Source of the DNA: Alviniconcha marisindica
Lineage: Eukaryota > Mollusca > Gastropoda > Provannidae
Assembly: GCA_018857735.1 (NCBI GenBank)
Contig: JABMCL010000714.1
Span: 762,001-826,000 of the forward strand
Reading direction: 5' to 3'
Length of the DNA stretch: 64,000 nt
Below are positions 1 to 13,920 of this stretch, piece after piece. The position numbers and the translations under genes are program-made. Positions within the stretch are counted from its first letter, which is position 1; every line of letters starts with the position of its first letter. The notes under the pieces were generated by a model. It made no database searches and had not been told where the DNA came from. It worked only from the letters and a program-made list of their open reading frames with translations.

Positions 1-225
1 GTTTATATACACACAGAGAAATGTAGAAAACCTGTGTTTATGTTAGATTAAGTTCCACCATCTGTGCTAGTGAAACTGCAAACAAGTGAAAATGTTAACT
101 TGCTGCTGAGGTTGATTCTGGCCATTCTGAGATCAACTGCTTCTTTTTTCTTTTTTTTACTCAGCTTTGAAAGGACTATCTATTCACCTTTAAATTTAAA
201 TACTTTAAATGACTGGGGCAAGTGC

Positions 226-227
<2 letters not shown>

Positions 228-276
<49 letters not shown>

Positions 277-280
277 TGTG
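228..280. repeat. (GT)n microsatellite
   Basis: About 22 uninterrupted GT dinucleotides followed by a short imperfect tail. The apparent open frame across it is a dipeptide artefact. Confidence 0.95.
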
Positions 281-1208
281 CAGGCACAATGTTATCATAT
301 CTGCCAAGTTCTTATTGCTGCCAAATGACAATCACACTGTACTGGAATATACTGAAAATTGAATCATATGCACAGCATTAGGTCATACAAATGCACTAGT
401 GAGTGGTCCATGAGAATGGCAATCCATTCTTAAAAATGTAAGATACCTCCTATCTGTTCAGTCAGTTATTTCCAGTTCTACATGTGGAAATTCATAAACT
501 GATGTAAAAAATTAATCCCTGTCTCCTCTAATTGCATTTCTGAATCATCCAATATCTGCTCACCCCTTGCCAATGTCAATGTAAATCATGACAGGTTTAT
601 AATCACAATTGCACTGGCTAAGCAAGCCAAAATCAACCTCAGCACTCTAAATGCACAGCTCTAGCATCACACAGTCTGGGTGAGTCACACTAAGGAGGCA
701 CAGAGTTCTTCGGGCTTGTTATCTTCAGCTGGGTGAACATCATAAGGTCCCAGTTCAGTGAAAGAATAAGAGTATAAGGGACAAGAGTCAGGGTCTTTTT
801 AACACAGTCACATTCTCAGTTAAGAGGTTAAATCATTCTCTTAATTTACCTTGAGCAAATAGACAACTTTCTGTGAAAACAAAGCAAACAAGAAGTTACT
901 GCTTTCTTCTGATTTATCATGATCACACACAGCTTTCTGCCTGGAAGAGGAAAACTAAACTTACCCACCCACACAACCCCAACAGACCACCAAACAACAG
1001 CAGGAACAACAAAACAACAGGGCAACTAGCAAAATAATAGTTGCAGCTTGTTTTAAAAATTAAAAACAATTCATTTAAAAAAAAGCATTTAAAAAATAAA
1101 AATAAAATAAACCTTGCAATCAGTTTTAAAGAGTGTAAAAGTCATTTTTTGTTTCTGTTTTTGTCTACAGTAAGGTTAATTGTTTCAGTCAGTGTCATAT
1201 TAAATGAT

Positions 1209-2290
1209 TTAAAGTCTTTCAGAATATACAGATGCATGATACTGATTAAACAAAATAACATGATGAAGATGACCGATGGAATTAATGCGGCAAAGTTCAA
1301 AATTGGCTAAGCATAAAAGATTTGAGATGTGAGTTTTCATGGTCAAGTGACAATCAAGTGTAACACCAAGGTTCTTGACAGTCTGACATGGGAACAGATG
1401 CACTACCTATAGCCACAGAGTCTGGGAAGGAGGAAGAGAGAGACCTAGGCTCTCTAACAGAGGATACAATCATTGCTTCGGTCTGGTCATCATTGAGTTC
1501 AAGTTTGTTTACTGTCATCCAGGTTTTGATATCATCAAAAGACTTCAGCATGGAAAGGAGATCTGGGATTTGATGAGAGGCCACAGATTTCTGGAGTTGA
1601 GTCATCAGCATATGAGTGGTAAAAGACAGAGTGGTTTTTAATGACAGTGGAAAGAGAAGCTGTGTAAAGAACAAAGAATATAGGTCCAAGGACTGATCCC
1701 TGTGGAATACCAAATGAGATGGGAGTTGGCTCAGAGGTGTGGCAGTGAATACTGACAGACTGGGTGTGGTTTGTAAGGTATGACGAAAACCATTCTATAG
1801 CTGTGCCTTGTATTCCAAAATCATGGTGAAGTTGGTGGAGTAATATGCCATGGTCTATCATACTGAAGGCTGCTGACAAGTCCAAAAGAGTGAGCAGAAA
1901 AACATTTCCAGCATCTAAAGAGAGCAGAAGGTTACTATTTTCAGAAACATAGTTTTGTTGCTATGCCCAGGTCAGCAACTATAGTGGTTGTTTGCAGAGA
2001 CATGTTCAGGGAGCTGAGAAAGAACCAATTTTTCAATTATCTTGGGGGACAAACAGTAGATTAGAGAAAGGGCAGTAGTTATTTAGTTTGTTTAGGCTGA
2101 GAGGTTGTTGTTTTTGAGAAGAGGTGTAAGAGGTGTGTGTTTTGAAAATCTGAGGAAAGACGCCAGAGGACTGGGAAGAGTTGATGAGAGCAGTGAGAGA
2201 AGGAAGGAGAGTACTGAGACATTCCACAAGAAGAGGGGTAGGAATCAGATCAAGTTGGCAGGTTTTGGGGGCTGACTTCAAGATGAAACT
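1209..2290 (-). pseudogene. Decayed non-LTR retrotransposon reverse transcriptase (CR1/L2-like)
   Basis: Read on the minus strand from about 2281 down to 1209, successive frames carry pieces of a non-LTR reverse transcriptase. There is a fingers region with LDLIPTPLL and LNNYCPFSNL (2281-2033), then the palm with FGIPQGSVLGP and the YADD catalytic box (1885-1535), then thumb/connection sequence with WMTVNKLELN and KNLGVTLD (1713-1209). The pieces sit in different frames with stops between them, so the copy is dead. No endonuclease domain is visible and the copy looks 5'-truncated near 2290. The order and wording of the motifs fit the CR1/L2 group of LINEs, but the clade call is from motif memory only. 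It lies in the host gene's transcriptional orientation. Confidence 0.8.
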
Positions 2291-2365
2291 CTTGAAGTCA
2301 GACTTAGAAACATGGAATCTGATAAAAATGAAACAGTTATGGAATACCTTTTACTAGATACTCAC

Positions 2366-2431
2366 CGCAGGCAGCATTTTGGAGGCTAAATACTGATTGT
2401 ATTCTCGGTTTCGCTGCTGTTCCTGTCGTCT
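2366..2431 (-). CDS. CSPP1: CSPP1-like exon 27 (last in window)
   Basis: 22 residues containing RNREYNQYLASK, the last EYN unit in the window. The donor GTGAGT follows directly, so the gene continues left. The acceptor is a poor match (a G-rich run then AAAAACAG), which makes the 5' border the least certain part. Confidence 0.72.
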
Positions 2432-5400
2432 CTGTTTTTCCCCCAACATCCGAACACAACACACACACACAAACACACAGCAGATATTATATTAAAATTA
2501 GACATTGTGATTCTTTTTCAGTGTACACAAATGTGTGTTACATCAAAAACAAAATATCAGACATTACCCCCAGCTTCATAATTGCACAGGTGTGATAACT
2601 TGTGTGTTTGAATGGCTGCAACATTGTCAGCATCAACCTTTTTCCTTTCTTTACACAAACAGTTTGAAGGACATTATTGCCCAAAATAATCTACACTGCT
2701 TCCACCACCAGTAATTTTACACCTCTCCAAGAAGTTTTGGGTTTTTCAATTGCAGTTCCCAGCTCCTCATGAGACAGGGGTTAAAGCTGACTGAACTTTT
2801 CAGTGGTAATTAAGCAGCACATACATGTCCATGTCATTACAGCCACATCAAACACAGAGATCAGTTCCCAAGAAACTCAACCCAGAGCGTCCTTACCTTA
2901 GCAGAGTGTGAGTCACGGAGACCAGGCAGTGTGGCAAAATACTCTGAATCCTGTAGAAATACAAGCAACTACTATAGCACCTTAAAATGAGAAGCAATTA
3001 TGCCCAGATGACCCACATTCAAGTGCAAAACTGGAGAGAGCAACAGAGACAGAGACACAGAGAGAGAGAGAGTGTTACTACCTCACTTAAATATAAACCC
3101 GTTACACAAAGCACACTGTGCTCATCTTTTCAATAGTAAGTAGGTAACTTGGTGTTTTATGCCCGGTCAACCATTATGCTTATATCAGGGCAAAATCATC
3201 ATGTACATGAAACAACCAAACAACATTAAAACAACATCAGACAAGAACTGAAACAACTTGCAGTTTATGTTTCTGACACAACTATGACCTTGAGAAAAGG
3301 TAAAGCGTTAACAAACATGGTATAAACTGGCAGACCCCAAGAAAGGTAAAATTCATACAAGGTTTGGAAGACCTTGCTTAAAAGCGACTGACCGGGAAAT
3401 AGCAAACGTTCAAGTTTTTTGTCAAATCGGGAATCACATCAATTATCTTTCTTGAAAGTGAAAAATGGTGGTGTATTTATAACCTAGTCAACATAATTAA
3501 CTATCATACAAAGTTTAACCTTAATGAAAACATATCAATCTTAGTTAAAGCCGTAGGAACACTATAACTGTGACCTTGAAAACATTCAACAGTCAATGGT
3601 CATTGAAAGTACCAGGAACATACAAAGTTCAATGAGGAGTACCAAGGTACCATCATGCAAAGTTTTTTATTTATCATAATTATTTATATTTTTCCAGAAA
3701 ACTGCAGCATAAAAATTTTGACCAAAACTAGATGGGCAGACAGCCAAACTGGCTAACAATAATACTGATCATTATATGGACTCATATTTTTTTCATGCAA
3801 GTCAAAAATTTACTCTTTTGTCAGTTTCATCAATCATCTGCCTGTATTTAATTTATTTTAAGTCTATCCTTTATCCATACACTTGCAATGATTGTGTAGA
3901 ACTCTATTATCCATTCCCTTGCAAAGATTATGTAGAACTCTATAGTATGTTCATCCCCACCCTCCCTTCTCTGTTGGTTTAAAGCAGAGAGTTCAATCAA
4001 CAGTTGTGCCACTCTGACCTAGCTGTAGATACTGTCCTTCTTCTGGTCTTAAAGAAGGTGCCAAGACAAATCTACACTCTGTTGTACATGTAAGCAGTAT
4101 CATTCTCTGTGAAGACATGTTTTATTCTGAGTTATAAACCCTCTGGCACCCCACCCCCCACTCCCACCCCACAAGAAAAAGACACATTCAGGACTGGGGA
4201 ACCTGTTTGTCAAACTGTTTACTCTGTGATATAAAATCTCAGTAAACTGTAATCCATGATCATGCTTGCACTTTTACTGATGACCAAATCTGTGTCAATT
4301 ACCCTTCTCCTTATCAACAGCTTTACGTATTCAAGACACATAGCCAACACATCTGGTTTTCCATGGGCCTGTGAAAAGATTGCACACAAACATCTTCATA
4401 ATATTTTTTTTAATGAATCAGAACAAATGAAATACATGCAGTGGGCTTTGTCACTTGGAACTGGAGGATGTTAAACTGCACAATCCTTTTCTTCATGAAA
4501 ATACTTTCTCCAAAAAAATATGCACGCATACTTCAAACTTGTATCTATCCAGTTAAACAGCCATCTTTCCGATGGAGACTATTCATCGGGCACTCTTCAT
4601 TCACATAAAACTATAAATATCTGTCTACATCTTTTCAAAGCCCTCTAAAAATATTAATCAGAAAGAACAGCAATCTCAACATCACTTCAAATAATACTGT
4701 CAACTGTGAATTTGACCAATGGCATCTTATCAGCTGTCTTCGCATAAGAGTCACAGTCACTCCAACCTTTTTCTATCAAAATAATGCAATCTCTTATTTT
4801 AATTTACTGCTGTTTAAACGGAAATTTTGCTTTGCATAACATTATATCTAGTAAAACAGCTACCTTCCCATAACCATTTAACAAAACATCAGCAGAGGAA
4901 GCATCAGATCAACCATCCAAATAACCACTCCATCATTTGAAAGCTCCCATGTGCAACTACCATCACATATAAACTAGATGCGAAAGTGTCTAATATTAAA
5001 TTTTATTTCCCCAAGCCAAGCAAGCAGTACCTAAGTATCCCAACATAAGAAACCAAGCATGCTCTCATTCATTAACTTATGCACAGGCAAGGTGGAACTG
5101 GGGATTTGCAGAGGTTAAGGAACAAGCAAATGTCAATGCATTAATACTGAAACCTAAAATATGTTTGCCATGACCCTTCCCGGCATCCCACTGCTTGCAG
5201 GAGCACCCTAACATAAAACACTTGGTGTTCATGTTCTCCTGCCAAACACCATAGCGCTGCAGTATGGGGTTAAACCAGTACACAATCTCTAACAGCACAA
5301 TCTTCTGCACATAAATGGCCCCCCTTCAACTATCAAGATAAATTGACTGAGAGCACCACAATTACTTCTTCCCTACATAAACTGGTCTTGAAACAACAAA

Positions 5401-8400
5401 AGCATGACAGCACCACAATTACTTCTTCCCTACATAAACTGGTCTTGAAACAACAACAAAAACTCAAGAGCACCACAATTACTTCTTCCCACCATAAACT
5501 GGTCTTGAAACAACAAAAAACACGAGAGCACCACAGTTACTTTTTTCTACATAAAATGGTCTTGAAACAACAAAAACGCAGTGACAGAACAGTAGGGATT
5601 GATATTACCTGCCACTCTGTTTGACCCAGAATCATTCTAACATGGAAGTTTCAAGACAGGTTTCAAGTGAATAAACATATGTTTAATCATGATGAATGCT
5701 GTATCAATCTGTTGGTCTGACATTTTACTTCCCTTGTGAAGAGGATCTGGTATCAGTTTGCAGGAAACACCTCTGCTGTGATCACACTGCCCTCACTGGT
5801 ATTTTTCTTCCAGATTTACACTGTGAATATTGTTCCTACAACTTCTGTAATTATAAAAACACTGCGCTGTGAACAGCTTAAATGGACTAGCAGTACTCAC
5901 AGTGTCTTTGTCTTCAGGGAACCTGGCCCTCCTCCCTTTGTTCTTCTCTTGCAAGAACTGGTTGTACTCATTATTACGCTCCCGTTCCTTCTGCAGCTAA
6001 GCAACAAATACAAACAGCCCATGCAGACTGCAACCACACCAAACCATTGCAACAAGTGAGCACACAAACACAACACTGCCAGCCGCTGCACTTGGTCCAT
6101 CACTGCTGATGCTGACTAAACAGAAGGACAGGACTGTTTCGAAAAGATAATCATTCAGGGAAAAATGCAACATTCCTTGATGACCAGTTTGAGAAATAGG
6201 CAAGCAAACTGTGCAACAACAATTACTTCAAACCAAGCCATACCTTCTCCTTAGTTATTCCCCCACTCCCCCTCCTCCCAGATGTCAATTAAAATAAAAG
6301 CTGTACCCCCAAAATGATGTCATTGTTGTTGTCAAAAGGGCACTGACTAAAACACACACACATGCACACACTAACTGTGCAACAACAATTACTTCAAACC
6401 AAGCCATACCTTCTCCTTAGTTATTCCCCCACTCCCCCTCCTCCCAGATGTCAATTAAAATAAAAGCTGTACCCCCAAAATGATGTCATTGTTGTTGTCA
6501 AAAGGGCACTGACTAAAACACACACACATGCACACACTAACTAAAAAATCAACTAGCAAGAAATTCTGAACACAAAACTAAGTTGTGTTTTTTTTGGTTC
6601 CTGCTGCCTGCCTCAAGCAATAACCAAAGACTGCAGACATAACTCCTCTTCAAATTGCATTTTTTAACCTTTACTTTCAGTCATATTTGATATACTGCAT
6701 GCATGTATATATCATTGTGCAAAACAAAACATATGCTCAGACATGATTTAACACAGAATGCAAACACCCCAAAGTGCATTAATAACTGGACTGTTGTGTT
6801 AATAATTACATGCAGGTATTTTTTGGCCCATGTAAGACAAACAAATAAACAAAACAATCATGCTAAAATGGCAGTCCCCAGCAATGTGATTTGAATATTT
6901 TTCTTCCCCAAAGAAAAAAACCCAGAAATCCATGCATACCCCCATGCATATATACAACCAGCGTCTGCGTCAGATCTGGAACAGTTCTCTCTTCAAAATA
7001 GATGTGCTGATACATGTTGCATAATTATTATTACTGTCAGGGCAGCATTCATTTTATTTTATTTTATTTTTCCATGATGGCTTATGACACATCATTATCT
7101 CCCGATACCATTGCACCACACACACAAAAATCTCTTAAGGTACACTTTGTTACATATATTTAATTATAAAAAAAATGAACAGAGCTGCATTAAAAAAAAA
7201 AAAAAAAAAAATTCTGGTTAAAACACAAACTTAAATTCTTTTAAAAGGGAGCATGTGGCACTATTTTCTGAAGTTATTAACATTGCATCATTAGATTCCA
7301 CTTGGGTGGCATTTAATGCAGGTAGCCTTAGTGCAAAGCAGCAAAACTCTTCTGTAAGTAAGCATGGTGCTTAACATCCACAGAAACAGTAAGGCTTATT
7401 AGGGATGGGGAGAAAAGGGGGAAGGGGGTATGGAGGTGGGGGGAGAGGGAGATTATATACCTATCGCTACACTGTCACCACCATAATGATTCCTGCATTA
7501 AGATGGGCAGCGATGAGAGCCATTTTAATGTTTCAGCAGGAAGTGATGGAAAAAGTCACAGGACAGTGTCCACAAACCACAACCTTTTTGAAGAGAAAGG
7601 AGAGCCGAAGCTGTATCAAACCGAGGTCCTTCCACTTACCAGCCTAACGCCTTACCGCTAGGCCAAACCGGCTCACTAACTCTTCTGAAAAGATCACTTC
7701 AATTTATATACTTTGCACTCCAGCACATACAACAAAAATTCTCTAGATGCTCCAGTCAATATCTGCAGTTGTTTACTTATAACTTAGCAACAGTACTATT
7801 GAAGATGGTGCCATTTTTATCACAATAGTTTGTTTACTTAGCAACAGTACCTTTGAAGATGGTGCCATGTTTACCACCCCTTTAATATAACTAGTCTGAC
7901 TGCCCCAAAGCTGACAGCAGAAGCTTCATGTGCCTTACAGAATACGGTTTGATGTCCACAAACTTATCCCGCTTCAAGAGGGGGCTAGAGGACCTGCCAT
8001 ACACCTAATCACCACAGTAAGACAGGAAATCTATTTTCCATCACAAAACTTTGGACAAATGACTGTACAACAAAGAAACACACAACAAAGAAACACATCA
8101 ACAAAACAAGGCATCACACAAATATACATGTATAAACTGCAAAATTCAACATCATGTTTGATCTATTCAGGCATATACAGAGAGACTAAAATTAAACTGC
8201 ATTAGGTGTAATTATTGTATTAAAGTCTTCATATCTGAATATATATATAAAACTCTTAAACGTGTGTGTGTGTATATACACACACGTTTAGGAGTTCTGG
8301 TCAGTTGGAACACTACTGGACAGTAAAGTGGAGGACACAGTAACTCGCCTCAGAAATTTAAAGTGGACCATAAACAAGCAGGCTTGAAAATCTAGAATAT

Positions 8401-8471
8401 GTGTCACCATTTCGTTTGGTGGGATTTATAGAATTGTTCTATAAATATTTATGCAACAGATACACAAGTAG

Positions 8472-8542
<71 letters not shown>

Positions 8543-10065
8543 AAATTTGAGCTCCTGTGACAGCAGATGAAGAGAAGAAAAAAACTGGCTAACGAAATAA
8601 TGAACACTTCTGCTACAAATGCCAGCCTTCTTCACAACATCACACACTTTGTCAAAAGGTCAGCACTCAGGGACATAATTTCATGACTTTCAATGTATTT
8701 TTTAAAGAAAATATGACCACAAACCAACTCATAAACTGCACTGAGTGTTGAGGGATGTCTTTTTTTTTTTTTTTTAATCTGTCTAAAGGGCCTAAGATGC
8801 TTCTTCACTTAAGTTTGCCATCCCCTTCAAGTACCCTTTGTGGGAATGGATAGCTATATATTAACTTCTGGTCCTTTTTTTTTAAAATCTTTTTTTTGTT
8901 TTTTTTTTACCACAAGACAGTGCCCAGTATCATTTCCATTGCTTTGCCTGGCTCTTAAACTGCTTTAATAAAAACACATTTCCAAAAGCCCAAGGCACCT
9001 TCCCCTCCCCTATCTTTCTCAAGCTGATTTTTCTTAATTTACTGCCTCCGTGCTACCACATAAAGTGTGCAGTATGTGTGATTGATACTCATTCCTTGGC
9101 ATCTTTGGGACAGTGCTAGACACCTGCTCAGTCTGGTCCTTCACGCTACACTATGTGCAAATTCACAAGCAGCAGTTACCTTGGCATTGTCGCTTTCATT
9201 CATTCCAGGGAAATTGCTAGCCTTGTACTCATCGGTCTGATGCACCAAGCTCCTCCTGTCAGTGTTTTGCTGCAATCATGGAAACTGATCATAAATGTGG
9301 AGGACATTACAGGAGAATGTTTCACAGGTGATGACCCTCAACTTGAGGAACCTTTGGTAGTTCCACCCACACACAGTGTTCTACACTCTGTCGGGCATGA
9401 TAAAGCAAATCATATATGTCAGCTCAGTGACCTGGCTTACTACTGATGAACAGTTTGATTATATATAACCATGGAGGAAAAGAACAGTTATAAAAATCAA
9501 TTTTTGAAAATGAAAATGAAAGTAGTGCAATGCTACTCATAAACATGAAAAACAGTACATGAGCAAAGGTTAAATAATTACAACACTATATCACCAGGTG
9601 GTTTGTGATAACTCCCCCCCACCCCCACCCCCATACAAAACATATATTGCAAATCAAATCAAATTGGTGCTTTGGGTTAAAAACATCATACTGCTACAAC
9701 CACGATCCATTTAGAATTTCAAACAATTCCTTACATCTTAAATGCACCTTTACTGATAAATAAAGAAAAGATGACAAATGGATTATACCCCACCCACCCT
9801 TAAAAACAACAACTATATAACATAAACAAATCAACAAAAGGCAACTGGAAAAAGCAAAAGCAATGCTAACAACAGCAAAAACACTGGCAACTAGTTTTGT
9901 TGTGTTTCTACACCACACACACATTTCTTTTACCCATTACAGCTGACATACTCATTAAAAAAATAAAAATAAAAATCAGAAGTAATCTTTGTCACCACAA
10001 CTATAACAAGATCATGATTTAATAATACTGTACATGTTTTAAGCAACAACAACAACAACAACAAC

Positions 10066-10127
<62 letters not shown>

Positions 10128-13100
10128 TTCACATGCAGCCCTGGTGTTTATAAGACTGACATTAATTCCATTTCTGAAATGCAATACATGAATGTGCAGA
10201 GTACAGGAAAACCTTCCCTGTTATTCTGAATACACCTGCTTAGATGTGGAATCACTTCATCAAATTCATTTCTTTCAGTTTACCCACCAGCCTGTAGATG
10301 AGCTGAAACACCATGCAGGAAGTTAGGGCACAAACAAAATGAGAAGGGGAAAATATACATGCACTTTTTTTTTAAAAAAAAGGGGGGGTTGGTGGGGTGG
10401 GGGGTGGGGGGGGGGGGATCTATGGCATGCATGATTTTATGTGCAAACACACACACTCAATAAATGATGACAAAAATATTGAGAAAAATCTGAAAAACAG
10501 AGAGAGAGAGAGAGGGAGCACAGCAACAGCACTCTTTCATGTGAGAAGAAAGAGACAATGTTATAAAATACTGACAGAAAGAATGCCACTGATGATTTGT
10601 AGATGATGCATGAGTTCTGAAAGAACAGAAGGTGAAAAAGTAACTAGATGTGAAGAAAAACTTCCCACTGAACTGTTAATTTGAAAGTGAGTGCACACAA
10701 AAGTATCCTTCACAAAAAAGTGCACTGCACTCAGTTAAAAAACAAACACTAAAACACACGTCAAAGTTGAATTGAAACACTTTATTAACATTTTCATGGT
10801 CTAATAAAAAAAATAAGTGAAAGGGTTGGAACACCTCACTTGAATACATACTTCACATCTATTTTGTAAATACTTTTTGATGTTGCTCTGGACACAAGTT
10901 TTCTTCTTCAGATTTGGTGGTTGTTTTTTTCTGATTATGTTTATTCATACATTATTAATTATAATCACTGAGGTTACAAACGTCATGTGTACACAGCCAT
11001 TCTTCAAAAGTACATGTATGGCATGTGACTTATTAGTTATAATCATTGAGGTTACAAATGTCTTGTGTACACTGCCATTCTTCAAAAGCACATGTATGGC
11101 ATGTGACTTCCTTATACACTGGCTAGCCAAGCACCGCAGGTGCACTGATTGTGAGGTTCCCTGAAAACACAGGCGAGCGTCTTACAGTCCAAAGCCTCCA
11201 CCACGCCTGCCCTGGAGCTGAGTCAAACAAAAAAGAACTGTGGACAATATCACCACAGAGCAAGATCCTCACACAGCTAAGTCACATCATGAACCATTAA
11301 GACAGCAAATTTACTTTCAGGTTCTGAAACCTTCCTCAAACAAATAGCAAATTGCATCAATTATCCAGAAGAAATAAAAATAATCATACATCTGCTAAAA
11401 AAAACAATTAAAAAAAATTCATGCAAGCAGATCTGACAATTCTGTAAGTATCTAAATTAGCTGCCAGTCAGTCTGATTTGATGTAGTTTATCGCACTTTA
11501 TATTCTTATCAAATTACAGTTATCAATAACAAAATTGGATCTTGCAAGTTAACAAGTGTGAAAAATAATTGCAACCAGAAAACTGATGCAAGTTCATGTT
11601 AGCTTCACTCACTGCAAATGGTTATACCTTCAAAAACTCTTTGTACTCCTGGTGCCTTTCTTCCCGCAGCCTCTCACGGTCACCTTCCCTCGAACCCAGA
11701 CCACTAAACATGCCACTGCCAACAGGAGGTGTGTTCCTTTCCCTTTGCCCTTCAGCCAGCTTCTTCCTCTCAAGCATTTCATTGTATTCTCGATGTCTTT
11801 CTTCACGTAGTCTATCCCGATTGCCATCCCTCAATTCCAGACCACTGAATGCATTGTAGCCAACTGGCGGCGTTTTCCTCTCCCTTTGCAATTCAGCTTG
11901 CTTCTTCCTATCCAGCATTTCATTGTACTCTCGATGCCTTTCCTCTCGCAGTCTGCTTTGCATGCTTTCCCTGGAGCCGAGACGGCTAAAGAAACCACTC
12001 GCACTGTCAGTGGACGGGGTCTTGAACTCTCGCTGCGGTTCCTCTTGCCTCTTCCTATCCAGCATCTCATTGTACTCCCGACGTCTTTCCTCTTGCAGTT
12101 GCCTGTGGATGTCTTCATAGACTCCAAGTCTGCTGCCCACATAGAATTCTGAGCCATCAGCTGCCCGTCTCCCTGGCAATGGTTTCTTCTCCATTGAGGG
12201 TGAAGAGATATTCTTCACAGGGCCATCAGGAAACAAGGGCTCGTCCAAGGATATCCTCACTTTCTTCTGCTGTTCTTTGGGTCTACTGGGCTGCAACCAG
12301 TCATAGCTTCTCCCATCACCTTTTCCTGCCATCTGTGCAGTGCTAATGGCCCCAGCATCACTGTCTACAAAAATCTGCTTCTTGGCGGAGAACTCATCTC
12401 CGTCTCCTTTTTCCCAGGGGTCTGAACGGCGCTGGAACGTTTGGTCCCATTTCCACGTGCTGGGAATGGGGTTGTCCCCAAAGGCCTTCCTTAGCTTGGA
12501 CTCCTCCTCCTGTGTCCAACAGTGCAGAAAACATAACAATCATGCAGCTTGGGATGCCACTGTCAGCTGTACTTCAAACACCACCTACAGATGTACAGCA
12601 GGACTGTCGGAAATTGTTCACCAACTGGATTTGCACAATACATGCTGGGGGCTGGAAGGGGGAGGTCACAAGCCAGACAATAAGTAAGAAACCGGTCAGG
12701 GACAGCACAGCAAATGCAAATGCATGCAACCAAATGACATGTACGCCACTGGCAGGTGGGGACGCAGGTTGAACACAATCACACCAGATTCAGATTTCAC
12801 ACAACAGGCCAAACCGGTTAGTTGCAGGTCAAGCTTTGGGTGGTGCAAAAGATGACATGGCCAGTCAAACATTAATACAAAAAAAGTTTCTTGTCTACAT
12901 CACGCAGCTAATGAAAGCAGCACACACTTAATTTTCAAACCAATACTAATTACTCTACAGTTCCTCTGAATATCAGTACCATTTGTAAAGAAATATGAAA
13001 TATGTTTACAAGAGAAGTAGGTGATGGGTGAAGGTAGTGGCATAAATACATATTTCATTAATGGAAGGTCTGAGTTATGAAGAAAAATTTGAGATCAAGA

Positions 13101-13858
13101 CAAATTAGAACAGATTATCATTAGAAACTTGTATTTCTCACAACAATCAAAAAACAGTTTCACAGGAGTAGAACTGAGCGTTAGAAGTCAGAATTAAATG
13201 TGTTAATCTGTACACTTGAAATACAGTGGGAGGAAAATGTAGCATATATATAACTGACTGATGTACAAGCATCAATTAGTAGATAAATAATCTGAGGAAT
13301 TTAGGAAAATACCATGTAACTGTACATGACTACCTGCGAAAATCTAGCTGAGCCTTTAACCTTATCATACTCCACTTAGGCCAGAAGCAAAGCCACACAA
13401 GAAACAACATTTGATCATTCCCACTTACATCACGACTCTTCAACATTTCATTGTACTCCAGCCATCTTTCTTGTCTCAGTTTTTTCCGTGTTTCCTCATA
13501 TGTTCCCAGGGGAAAAAATTCTTCCTTTGATGGTTCTTTCCAGACACGATTCCTGCCTGCACTTAACTGCCTGAGATAGTCATTGTAATCTCGTCTCCTT
13601 TCAAGCTCCAGCAATTTTCTTGTTTCAGCATATCTTCCTAGTGGAAACAGTTCCTCTTTGGAAGGTTCTTTCCACACACGGTTTGACAGACGCTGAGAGT
13701 CCTGTGACTGATCAAACAGTACCAAGAGATGACTTGGTGTTCCCACAAAATACCACCAGAGCAGAACATTAAGAGCACGTGTATTTTGTATGCACTTGAC
13801 ATTTTAAGCTTAACAAAACCTGGAGTATAATGTTGAGTTCACTTGATCTTTTTGTTGG

Positions 13859-13920
<62 letters not shown>

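Larger units (their letters stand above)
1..2365. other. Intron or downstream part of the CSPP1-like gene
   Basis: The last exon placed in this window ends with a GTGAGT donor just right of this stretch, so it should be intron sequence on the minus strand, with the rest of the gene beyond the left edge. It contains a (GT)n microsatellite near 228-280 and the reverse-transcriptase fossil described separately. I saw no further exon of the EYN-repeat type here, but a short exon without that motif could be missed. Confidence 0.5.

Noticed and set aside
51..381. Plus-strand frame of 105 codons
   Set aside because: Runs through the (GT)n tract and has no protein-like features.
11586..12152. Plus-strand frames opposite the large exon
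   Set aside because: Shadows of the minus-strand CSPP1-like exon 23, which has splice sites and repeat structure.
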